A stretch of DNA of 15,586 bases from Sphingomonadales bacterium (GTDB lineage Bacteria; Pseudomonadota; Alphaproteobacteria; Sphingomonadales; Sphingomonadaceae): NCBI GenBank assembly GCA_027489295.1, contig JAIYAA010000158.1:1-15586 (forward strand), written 5' to 3'. The notes beneath the pieces were generated by a model. The model saw nothing but the letters and a program-made list of their open reading frames with translations, ran no database searches and was not told where the DNA came from. The position numbers and the translations under genes were made by a program. Each line of letters opens with the position of its first letter. Positions within the stretch are counted from its first letter, which is position 1. Positions 1 through 5,633 of this stretch are shown one piece after another.

Positions 1-945
1 CATCGAACCCGGGATGATCCCCATTGTCCCCTTCGCCGCGCGCACCGCCCCCTTGCGGGTGACCAGCACATTCTCGCCGAAATGGTTCTCGCGCGTCACA
101 TAGTTGTGATGACAGTTCACCGCCTCCAGCTCTGCCTCGAACGGCTTGGCGATCTGCCCGCGCAGGGCGGCGATGACGTTGGTCATCATCATCCGCCGGT
201 TGAGCGCGGCATAGTCCTGCGCCCAGCCGACCGCCTCGACATAGTCGTCGAAATGGTCGGTCCCTTCCGGGAAATAGGCGAGATCCTGATCGGGCAGGTT
301 GATGTGCCATTTGCGCATGTCCTGCTTCGCCAGCTCGATGAAGAACGTGCCGATCGCATTGCCCACGCCGCGTGAGCCCGAATGGAGCATCACCCACACC
401 CGCTGTTCCTGGTCCAGACACAGCTCGATGAAGTGGTTGCCCGTGCCGAGCGTGCCCAGATGGCTGACATTGTTGGTGTTCTTCAGCCGCGGGTACTTGT
501 CGGTGATCCGCTGGAAGCGAGCAGCAAGCGTCGCCCACGCCTCGACGATCGCCGGCGGCGGCGCGCCCCACGAACCGTGGTCGCGCTGCCCGCGGCCGAC
601 CGAGCGGCCGTGCGGCACCGCCTGCTCAATCGCCGCGCGGATGCCCTCCAGATTGTCGGGCAGGTCGCTGGCCATCAGCGAGGTGCGCGCGGCCATCATG
701 CCGCAGCCGATATCGACACCCACCGCCGCCGGGATCACCGCACCCTTAGTCGGGATCACCGAACCCACGGTCGCGCCGATGCCGACATGCACGTCGGGCA
801 TCGCCGCCACGTGGCGAAACACGAACGGCATCTGCGCCGCGCGGGTGAGCTGGGCGCGGGCGCCATCTTCTACCGGCACGCCGCGCGTCCACATCTTGAT
901 CGGCACGCCGCCTTCGACATGCTGATAGTCATAGGTCGTGGTCAT
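1..945 (-). CDS. rtcB: RtcB RNA ligase, 3' end cut by window edge
   Basis: GTP- and Mn2+-dependent ligase that joins RNA 3'-phosphate or 2',3'-cyclic phosphate ends to 5'-OH ends; cytosolic RNA repair. The reading frame is open to the window edge, giving the first 315 residues of a family usually near 400. Visible hallmarks are VGVDIGCGMMA with the metal-binding Asp78 and Cys81, GRGQRDHGSWG near residue 126, NHFIEL, HSGSRGVGN, and RKGA...GIIPGSM at the cut end. The C-terminal part with the guanylylated His (in the SHGAGR-type motif) lies outside. The start is the ATG at 943-945, with a near-perfect Shine-Dalgarno AAGGAGGT 4 nt upstream. It is the last visible gene of the rsr - Y RNA array - rtcB unit; whether rtcA follows cannot be seen. 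Identification is from conserved motifs and is firm. Confidence 0.96.
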   Translation of the reverse strand, partial: MTTTYDYQHVEGGVPIKMWTRGVPVEDGARAQLTRAAQMPFVFRHVAAMPDVHVGIGATVGSVIPTKGAVIPAAVGVDIGCGMMAARTSLMASDLPDNLEGIRAAIEQAVPHGRSVGRGQRDHGSWGAPPPAIVEAWATLAARFQRITDKYPRLKNTNNVSHLGTLGTGNHFIELCLDQEQRVWVMLHSGSRGVGNAIGTFFIELAKQDMRKWHINLPDQDLAYFPEGTDHFDDYVEAVGWAQDYAALNRRMMMTNVIAALRGQIAKPFEAELEAVNCHHNYVTRENHFGENVLVTRKGAVRAAKGTMGIIPGSM

Positions 946-949
946 GTTG

Positions 950-957
950 ACCTCCTT
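950..957 (-). promoter_or_regulatory. Strong ribosome binding site of rtcB
   Basis: The minus strand reads AAGGAGGT, ending 4 nt before the rtcB ATG. It is the strongest Shine-Dalgarno in the window. It lies just after the fourth structured RNA ends (971), so ligase translation probably starts independently after the RNA array. Confidence 0.85.
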
Positions 958-970
958 GGTTCCTTCTGGT

Positions 971-1095
971 GCCGGCGACGAGGCGTGGCGAGACATTTCC
1001 CTGAGCTATCCGGTTTCCCGGAGGCGGAGTCGGACCGCCGACCTCCCGCGTTACCGCGGGCGCTCTGTCCTGTAGTCCCGCCGGCATTCGCCTGC
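971..1095 (-). ncRNA. YrlA-like Y RNA, unit 4 (nearest rtcB)
   Basis: Hand folding on the minus strand gives a terminal helix GCAGGCGA/UCGCCGGC with an A-G mismatch, then the conserved GCGAAUGCC / CUCGUCGCC internal-loop region. A second helix GGCGGGAC (1082-1075) pairs with GUCUCGCC (994-987). The head reads like a permuted tRNA: D-stem 3' strand GAGC (1065-1062), an anticodon-position hairpin CCCGCG-GUAA-CGCGGG (1045-1060), a five-base AGGUC variable loop, T-arm GGCGG-UCCGACU-CCGCC (1023-1039), an abutting acceptor-like hairpin UCCGG-GAAA-CCGGA (1009-1022), UA, and D-stem 5' strand GCUC (1006-1003). The T-loop has C where U55 normally sits, unlike the other three units. Bacterial Y RNAs bind Rsr through the terminal helix. 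RNA ends are inferred from the helix, not mapped. Confidence 0.8.
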
Positions 1096-1109
1096 TGTTC
1101 GTGTTCGGT

Positions 1110-1199
1110 GCTGGCAACAAGGATTGGCGAGACTTCCGGAGTGCTCCGGGGAGGATTCGAACCTCCTGTACCGATGTAGTCCCGCCGGCATTTGCCAGC
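1110..1199 (-). ncRNA. YrlA-like Y RNA, unit 3 (minimal head)
   Basis: This is the shortest unit, 90 nt. Its terminal helix GCUGGCAA/UUGCCAGC is a perfect 8 bp and carries compensatory changes relative to the GCGA/UCGC of other units. The second helix GGCGGGACU (1186-1178) pairs with AGUCUCGCC (1134-1126), 9 bp with one G-U. The head has only a T-arm GGAGG-UUCGAAU-CCUCC (1150-1166) abutting an acceptor-like hairpin CCGGA-GCAC-UCCGG (1136-1149). No D-arm or anticodon arm is visible. It looks like a reduced member of the array that keeps only the T/acceptor coaxial half of the tRNA mimic. It could be a decayed copy, but its helices are intact. Confidence 0.78.
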
Positions 1200-1210
1200 T
1201 TGGTTGTGAT

Positions 1211-1349
1211 CACGGCGACGAGAAGTGGGAAGGACTGCCCCGAAGGGCCGGTGCTCTACCTGGCTGAGCTACTGCGCCTCGCGACCCAGGCGGGATTCGA
1301 ACCCGCGACACCCGCAGTCGCAATGTAGTCCTTTCCGGCATTCGCCGTG
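1211..1349 (-). ncRNA. YrlA-like Y RNA, unit 2 (full D- and T-arms)
   Basis: Terminal helix CACGGCGA/UCGCCGUG is a perfect 8 bp. The second helix is GGAAAGGACU (1336-1327) with AGUCCUUCC (1236-1228); it differs in sequence from the other units yet stays paired, which is covariation, with one bulged A. The head carries T-arm GCGGG-UUCGAAU-CCCGC (1290-1306), an abutting closed acceptor-like hairpin CUG(GGU)CGC-GAG-GCGCAG (1272-1289), UA, a complete D-arm GCUC-AGCCAGGUA-GAGC (1253-1269), then a hairpin GCCC-UUCG-GGGC (1237-1248) where an anticodon arm would begin. The arm order is that of a circularly permuted tRNA opened in the variable region. There is no anticodon loop and no CCA-bearing 3' end. 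Confidence 0.82.
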
Positions 1350-1360
1350 TTGTTCGTGTT

Positions 1361-1507
1361 GAGTCGTGGCGACGAGATCGGCGAGACGCGGCCCTTAAGC
1401 TACGTGTCGGCGGCGGGGTTCGAACCCGCGTCTCCCGCTTGCGCGGGCGCTTTACTCGTCGGGCCTCCTTGGGTGACATGTAGTCCCGCCAGCATTCGCT
1501 ACGACCC
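1361..1507 (-). ncRNA. YrlA-like Y RNA, unit 1 (nearest rsr)
   Basis: It begins 6 nt after the rsr stop codon. Terminal helix GGGUCGU-A-GCGA/UCGC-C-ACGACUC has 11 pairs around an A-C mismatch, reminiscent of the interrupted Ro-binding helix of Y RNAs. The second helix is GGCGGGAC (1490-1483) with GUCUCGCC (1387-1380). The head has D-stem 3' strand AAGC (1452-1449), hairpin CCCGC-GCAA-GCGGG (1434-1447), T-arm GCGGG-UUCGAAC-CCCGC (1413-1429), a very short acceptor remnant (1403-1412, only 2 bp), UA, then D-stem 5' strand GCUU (1400-1397). The AAGC/GCUU pair replaces GAGC/GCUC of unit 4, which supports the pairing by covariation. Confidence 0.8.
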
Positions 1508-1513
1508 TGTTCG

Positions 1514-3061
1514 TTACACCTCCACTGCCTCGACGATGCTCACCCAGTCGCACGTCTCGCCGGCGGCGAAGCGTGCGATCCCGTCGAACACCGCATCGGA
1601 GAAGCCCCCGATGTTGAGGATGTCCGCCCGGCTTTGCGCCTGGGTCGTGCCGTATGGCGCGATGTCGATGCAGACGAGCTTCGCGCCCGGGCAGCGCTGC
1701 TTCAGCCGATCCCATTCGCGCAGCGTCGCCGTGGCGCCACTCCGCGTCGCATCGACCCAGGACTGGTTGTCCGAGACGATCACGACCAGATCGACCTTCT
1801 CGCCGAGCATGTTGAGCAAGGCGAGCGGCGCCGAGACATTGGTGCCGCCCCCGCCCACCGCCGCGAGCTTCGCGGCATTCACCGTGACGCGCGCCTTGGG
1901 ATCGAGCTTGAGCTTCACCACGCCCTGTTCGAACGGCAGCACCCGGGCATCGCGGTTGGTCCGCAGCATCGCCGCCGCGACCAAGGCGGCGACATCGATG
2001 CAGCGCACCTTCGACGAAGCACCCTTGCGAACACCCGTCGCCGGCGAGGCCATCGACCCCGACACGTCGGGGCAGACGACCACCCGGCCCGCCACCGCCG
2101 GCACGCGGGCCAGCGATTGCTCGAGCGCATCTTCCAGCGCTGCCTGGACAGTGAGCGGCACGGTCTCGTCCGCCGCCGCCAGCGCCATCTGGAGCTGGTA
2201 CGGCATCGGCTTGGCCCGGGCGATCGCAGCCGGATCGCGCAGCCGTTCGGCCACCCGCGCCGTCACGCCTTCCACGTCGAACGCCCCCTTGCGCGCCAGC
2301 GTGTTGAGGTTCATCCGCAGCGCCTGCCAGCCCATCGAAGCGGCAAGCTCGGCCCATTGTCCGGCCGACAGCTCGAAGGCGGTCAGCCATTCGAACGGCA
2401 CCGGCGGCAGTGGCCGCGAACGATCCGCCTTCCACGCCTCGAACGCGGCGATCTCCGCCGGCAGCGCAGCCACGTCATAGGGCTTGCCGATCAGCCAGCC
2501 GTAAAAGGCGCGCCGTTCGGCGTCCGCCGGCTTGGGGTGCACCATCCTGACGATGTCCGCCAGGCTGGGATCCTTGCCCGTCGCCGCGGCCATCAGGTCG
2601 CGGATCGAGGCGCGTTCCAGCCAGCCCTGCACCAGCCGCTTCGGCCGCGAACCGAGCGACGTCCGCCCGACCTGGCCGGAGCGCAGGATCTGGACATAGC
2701 TGCGCAGCATCCGGCCGGTGTCGATGACGCGCCCGAAGACGCGCACCGCCAGGTCCGGATCGGCCACGGTGAGATAGGCCGCGAGCAGCGCCGGCATGTC
2801 CTTCATCGCACCCGAACGGCGGGCATAGACCGCCGCCTTGGCGACGAAGCCCGGATCGCACGCCTGGGCGGCGGCGATCACGTCGGAAAGCTGCGCCTCG
2901 GCGGTTGCGTAGAAGGTTTCGCTGAGGGTGCCGGTCACGGCAAACTGGGCGAGCTTCGCCTGCGGGCCATAGGCATAGGCCGGGGCGCCTTCATGGTTGC
3001 GCGTATCGGCTGCCGGAAGCAGCTTCGCGATCGCCGAGGCGAAAAGACCCTTGTTTGCCAT
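1514..3061 (-). CDS. rsr: Rsr, Ro60-like TROVE/vWA RNA-binding protein
   Basis: Bacterial ortholog of the Ro60 autoantigen: a ring-shaped HEAT-repeat protein that binds Y RNAs and the ends of misfolded or damaged RNA. The product is 515 residues, close to the family's ~530. The TROVE part covers roughly residues 1-330, starting MANKGLFAS..., with KDMPALLAAYL and TLARKGAF segments. A vWA-like domain follows, with the MIDAS motif DVSGS (after VVVCP) and a later VIVSDNQSW strand. I chose the ATG at 3059-3061, not the in-frame ATG at 3182-3184, because the latter lies in the sigma-54 promoter and the upstream residues are not family-like; AGGAAGGA and GAAGG precede the chosen start. It is the first gene of the unit, followed after 6 nt by the Y RNA array and then rtcB, as in the enterobacterial rsr-yrl-rtc arrangement. 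Confidence 0.93.
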   Translation of the reverse strand: MANKGLFASAIAKLLPAADTRNHEGAPAYAYGPQAKLAQFAVTGTLSETFYATAEAQLSDVIAAAQACDPGFVAKAAVYARRSGAMKDMPALLAAYLTVADPDLAVRVFGRVIDTGRMLRSYVQILRSGQVGRTSLGSRPKRLVQGWLERASIRDLMAAATGKDPSLADIVRMVHPKPADAERRAFYGWLIGKPYDVAALPAEIAAFEAWKADRSRPLPPVPFEWLTAFELSAGQWAELAASMGWQALRMNLNTLARKGAFDVEGVTARVAERLRDPAAIARAKPMPYQLQMALAAADETVPLTVQAALEDALEQSLARVPAVAGRVVVCPDVSGSMASPATGVRKGASSKVRCIDVAALVAAAMLRTNRDARVLPFEQGVVKLKLDPKARVTVNAAKLAAVGGGGTNVSAPLALLNMLGEKVDLVVIVSDNQSWVDATRSGATATLREWDRLKQRCPGAKLVCIDIAPYGTTQAQSRADILNIGGFSDAVFDGIARFAAGETCDWVSIVEAVEV

Positions 3062-3087
3062 TGCCTTCGATCCTTCCTGCGGATCCT

Positions 3088-3115
3088 GGGGCGGCCAGCC
3101 CATTCCGGCCGCCCC
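3088..3115 (-). other. Stable hairpin in rsr 5' leader
   Basis: The minus strand reads GGGGCGGCC, a 10-nt loop, then GGCCGCCCC, a perfect 9-bp GC-rich stem lying 26 nt upstream of the rsr start codon and downstream of the predicted sigma-54 start site. Two GGATCC sextets (3081-3086 and 3132-3137) flank it and could extend the fold. There is no U-tract, so a simple terminator is unlikely. A leader structure affecting rsr translation or mRNA stability is possible. Confidence 0.6.
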
Positions 3116-3167
3116 GTTCTTCCGCACCATCGGATCCAGGAAGCGCCCGATCCGATGCCATCTACTT

Positions 3168-3183
3168 TGCAGAAGGCGTGCCA
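3168..3183 (-). promoter_or_regulatory. Sigma-54 promoter of the rsr-Y RNA-rtcB unit
   Basis: The minus strand reads TGGCACG-CCTT-CTGCA, matching TGGCACG-N4-TTGC with one change. The invariant GG (3182-3181) and GC (3170-3169) are exactly 12 nt apart. Transcription would start near 3157, leaving a leader of about 95 nt. An extra TGGCACG occurs 10 nt upstream (3193-3187) without a matching -12 element. The divergent gene encodes RtcR, the sigma-54 activator known to drive rtc operons, so context supports the call strongly. Confidence 0.88.
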
Positions 3184-3315
3184 AGTCGTGCCAGCGGGGC
3201 AGAGGAATTTCACATCGATCTGAGATTACACAGCTTTTCTTGCTGCGATATCAGTTTTTCGAGAATGCCAGCGAAAGACTACCTCGGCAAAACACGATCG
3301 CGTTGGATCGCATCT

Positions 3316-3329
3316 TATCCTATAGGATA
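3316..3329. promoter_or_regulatory. Perfect 14-bp palindrome at the rtcR start
   Basis: TATCCTATAGGATA is its own reverse complement and ends 3 nt before the rtcR ATG. It contains the likely Shine-Dalgarno AGGA (3324-3327). It could be a protein operator or a small mRNA hairpin hiding the ribosome site; either would tune RtcR level. Function is inference. Confidence 0.5.
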
Positions 3330-3332
3330 CGC

Positions 3333-4931
3333 ATGAAACCGCTCACTGTTATCGGCTTTCTCGGCTCTACGCTCGATGCGAGCAAGTTCGGCCCCTCCCG
3401 CTGGAGCAAGTGGCGCCCCACCGTTGCGCTGGCCATGCACGAGGATCTGCGGATCGACCGGCTGATCCTGATCCATGGCTCGCAGCATCGCCGGCTTGCG
3501 GAGTATGTCGCGGAAGATGTGGTCTCGGTGTCCCCCGAAACGACGGTCGATCTGCGCGTGCTCGATTTCCGCGACGCGTGGGATTTCGAGGAAGTGTACG
3601 GCAAGCTGCTCGACTTCGCGCGGGCCGAGCCGTTCGACCCCGAGGCGGAGGACTATCTCGTCCATATCACCACGGGCACGCACGGCGCGCAGGTCTGCCT
3701 CTTCCTGCTCGCTGAAGCGCGCTCTCTCCCGGGCCGGCTGCTCCAGACCCAGCCCGCCAGGCGCGGCGAGGATGGCGGCGCGCCGGGGCGCTGGACCACG
3801 ATCGATCTCGACCTGTCGCGCTACGACAGCATCGCCACGCGCTTCGCCGTCGCCGCGCAGGAGAGCACGTCGTTCCTCAAATCGGGTATCGACACGCGCA
3901 ACCCCGCCTTCAACCGGATGATCGACGAGATCGAGCAGGTGGCATCGCGCTCCAAGGCGCCGATCCTGCTCACCGGCCCCACCGGCGCGGGCAAGAGCCA
4001 GCTGGCGCGGCGCATCTACGAACTGAAGCGGCTGAAGCACCAGATCGCCGGTCCGTTCGTCGAGGTGAACTGCGCGACGTTGAAAGGCGACAGCGCGATG
4101 TCTGCGCTGTTCGGGCACCGCAAGGGCGCGTTCACCGGAGCCGTCGCGGATCGGCCGGGGCTGCTCCGCGCCGCCGACAAGGGCATGCTGTTCCTCGACG
4201 AGATCGGCGAACTGGGTGTCGACGAACAGGCGATGATCCTGCGCGCGATTGAGGACAAGCGCTTCCTCCCCGTCGGCTCGGATCGCGAGGCGGCGTCCGA
4301 CTTCCAGCTGATCGCCGGCACCAACCGAGATCTGGGCGCGGCGGTGGCGACGGGCGGCTTCCGCGACGATCTCTATGCCCGCCTCAACCTGTGGACCTTC
4401 CAGCTGCCGGGCCTCGCCGACCGCCGGGAGGATATCGAACCCAATCTCGATTATGAACTCGATCGCCACGCCGAGCGCGAGGGCAATCGGGTGAGTTTCA
4501 ACAAGGAAGCTCGCCAGCGCTACCTAAGCTTCGCCACCGCTCCGGATGCGCATTGGCCGGGCAATTTCCGCGACCTTGCCGCAAGCGTCACCCGAATGGC
4601 CACGCTCAGCCCCAAGGGGCGGATCGACACCGACACCGTCCAAGCGGAGCTCCACCGGCTCGGGCGCCTGTGGTCCGGGCGGGATCAGAACGAAGACGAC
4701 ATTCTGGCAGAGGTGCTGACGCCGGCGGCGCTAGCAGAAATCGACCCCTTCGACCGCGTGCAGCTCGCCGCGGTGGTGGATACCTGCCGCCGGAGCCGCT
4801 CGCTCTCCGAGGCCGGGCGGACGTTGTTCGCCGCATCCCGGACACGCAGAACATCCGCCAATGATGCCGATCGGCTGCGAAAATATCTGGCGCGGTTCGC
4901 GCTGGATTGGTCCACCCTCACCCGACGCTGA
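3333..4931 (+). CDS. rtcR: RtcR, CARF-domain sigma-54 activator of RNA repair
   Basis: Transcription activator of rtc operons. Its length, 532 residues, is that of the enterobacterial protein. The N-terminal ~180 residues form the RtcR/CARF ligand-sensing domain, opening MKPLTVIGFLGSTLDAS, with HITTGTHGAQV near residue 110. The AAA+ domain follows: Walker A GPTGAGKS (215-222), the sigma-54 contact loop GAFTGA (265-270) and Walker B MLFLDE (285-290). The C-terminal end is a helical DNA-binding region. The ATG at 3333 has AGGA 5 nt upstream; the longer in-frame ORF upstream lacks family sequence. In Salmonella the CARF domain senses tRNA fragments with 2',3'-cyclic phosphate ends; applying that here is inference. 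It is divergent from rsr with 271 bp between starts. Confidence 0.95.
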   Translation: MKPLTVIGFLGSTLDASKFGPSRWSKWRPTVALAMHEDLRIDRLILIHGSQHRRLAEYVAEDVVSVSPETTVDLRVLDFRDAWDFEEVYGKLLDFARAEPFDPEAEDYLVHITTGTHGAQVCLFLLAEARSLPGRLLQTQPARRGEDGGAPGRWTTIDLDLSRYDSIATRFAVAAQESTSFLKSGIDTRNPAFNRMIDEIEQVASRSKAPILLTGPTGAGKSQLARRIYELKRLKHQIAGPFVEVNCATLKGDSAMSALFGHRKGAFTGAVADRPGLLRAADKGMLFLDEIGELGVDEQAMILRAIEDKRFLPVGSDREAASDFQLIAGTNRDLGAAVATGGFRDDLYARLNLWTFQLPGLADRREDIEPNLDYELDRHAEREGNRVSFNKEARQRYLSFATAPDAHWPGNFRDLAASVTRMATLSPKGRIDTDTVQAELHRLGRLWSGRDQNEDDILAEVLTPAALAEIDPFDRVQLAAVVDTCRRSRSLSEAGRTLFAASRTRRTSANDADRLRKYLARFALDWSTLTRR

Positions 4932-5225
4932 TCCGGGCTTCAGAGGACTGCACACGATGCACGCGAGTCGGCGCGAATGCGTTAGAAGCCGAACTTCCCT
5001 ATGATCCGAGTGCCCAACGCTTTCGCCGCGCGCGCGAGTTACCGAACAGCGGAGATTGCCATCCATTCTACGGGCACTGGGTCCACAAGGGCTTCGTCGC
5101 GCAGGGGGCGTGCCTTTGGCGCCCGCGCTTGCCGGTTGCGGTTTCACAGCTGAGCGCAACGTTCCCCAACAGACACTAGTTCGCTGGAGCACTGGCTCAT
5201 AGCCTGTCCAGACTGGAGAGCCACC
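4932..5225. other. Gene-poor gap after rtcR
   Basis: 294 bp with no recognised gene. One plus-strand frame stays open for 90 codons (4907-5179), but it starts inside rtcR, has rarer codons such as TTA, and resembles no family I know. A short imperfect hairpin around 5106-5127 (GGGCG ... CGCCC) lacks a T-tract. I see no convincing terminator, tRNA or promoter. Confidence 0.5.
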
Positions 5226-5633
5226 ATGTCCGATGAAGCTGACGCCCCCTTCCACCTCCGGGCGCTTGATCACCTCGTGCTGCGGGTCGCTGACATCGAG
5301 CGGAGCATAAACTTCTATTGCGACGTCATCGGCTGCACGGTCGATCGGCGACGTCCGGAATATGATCTCGTGCACCTGCGAGCGGGCACGGCGATGCTCG
5401 ATCTCGTCCGCCACGAAGGAGGCGCATCGGCTGGCGACAATGTCGACCATTTCTGCCTGCAGATCGCGCCGTTCAATGAGGCCGCGCTTCTCGCGCACCT
5501 CGCGAAACGAGGCGTACGCACCGAGCCGCCGATTGCGCAGCGTTATGGCGCGCAGGGCACGGGGCGATCGCTGTATCTTCGCGATCCCGACGGTAATCGC
5601 GTCGAACTCAAGGAAGCGCTTCAGGCGGAGTAG
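5226..5633 (+). CDS. Glyoxalase/VOC-fold small metalloprotein
   Basis: A 135-residue protein of the vicinal oxygen chelate superfamily (glyoxalase I, fosfomycin-resistance and extradiol dioxygenase fold). Two beta-alpha-beta-beta-beta modules are visible. The first begins LRALDHLVLRVADIERSINFY, with candidate metal ligand His16. The second has VDHFCLQI (a second His) and ends YLRDPDGNRVELKE, with the usual Glu ligand. The start ATG has GGAG about 8 nt upstream. The substrate cannot be told; this subgroup includes many stand-alone enzymes. It is flanked by the rtcR gap, and its last 13 bp overlap the end of the convergent MFS gene. Confidence 0.85.
   Translation: MSDEADAPFHLRALDHLVLRVADIERSINFYCDVIGCTVDRRRPEYDLVHLRAGTAMLDLVRHEGGASAGDNVDHFCLQIAPFNEAALLAHLAKRGVRTEPPIAQRYGAQGTGRSLYLRDPDGNRVELKEALQAE

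Larger units (their letters stand above)
971..1507 (-). repeat. Tandem array of four Y RNA units
   Basis: Four degenerate copies of 147, 139, 90 and 125 nt lie head to tail, separated by A-rich linkers of 11, 11 and 14 nt. Each copy starts with GCRAAUGCY followed by a helix ending GGACUACA on the minus strand (anchors near 1480, 1325, 1176 and 1072). Each closes with CUYGUYGCC. The array fills almost the whole gap between rsr and rtcB and is presumably co-transcribed and processed. Confidence 0.85.

Noticed and set aside
1023..1429. Ordinary tRNA genes or tRNA pseudogenes suggested by T-loop sequences such as TTCGAAT
   Set aside because: No unit has acceptor strands at both ends, an anticodon loop or the usual arm order. 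The paired changes in the extra helices show a different, selected structure.
971..1507. CRISPR array, considered because of the regular repeats between 1070 and 1510
   Set aside because: Repeat spacing is uneven (about 106-155 nt), repeats are degenerate, and the spacers contain conserved tRNA-like arms.
1514..3184. Longer rsr start at 3184 (41 extra residues)
   Set aside because: It would start inside the sigma-54 promoter, upstream of the predicted transcript start, and the added residues are not TROVE-like.
1634..3223. Long plus-strand open frame opposite rsr, and similar long frames opposite the MFS, GMC and receptor genes
   Set aside because: These are Arg/His/Gly-rich antisense frames caused by high GC at third codon positions of the real genes.
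5106..5127. Rho-independent terminator after rtcR
   Set aside because: The hairpin is imperfect and no T-tract follows on either strand.
4907..5179. A 90-codon plus-strand ORF after rtcR
   Set aside because: It starts inside rtcR, has no clear ribosome site, contains uncommon codons and matches no family I recognise.
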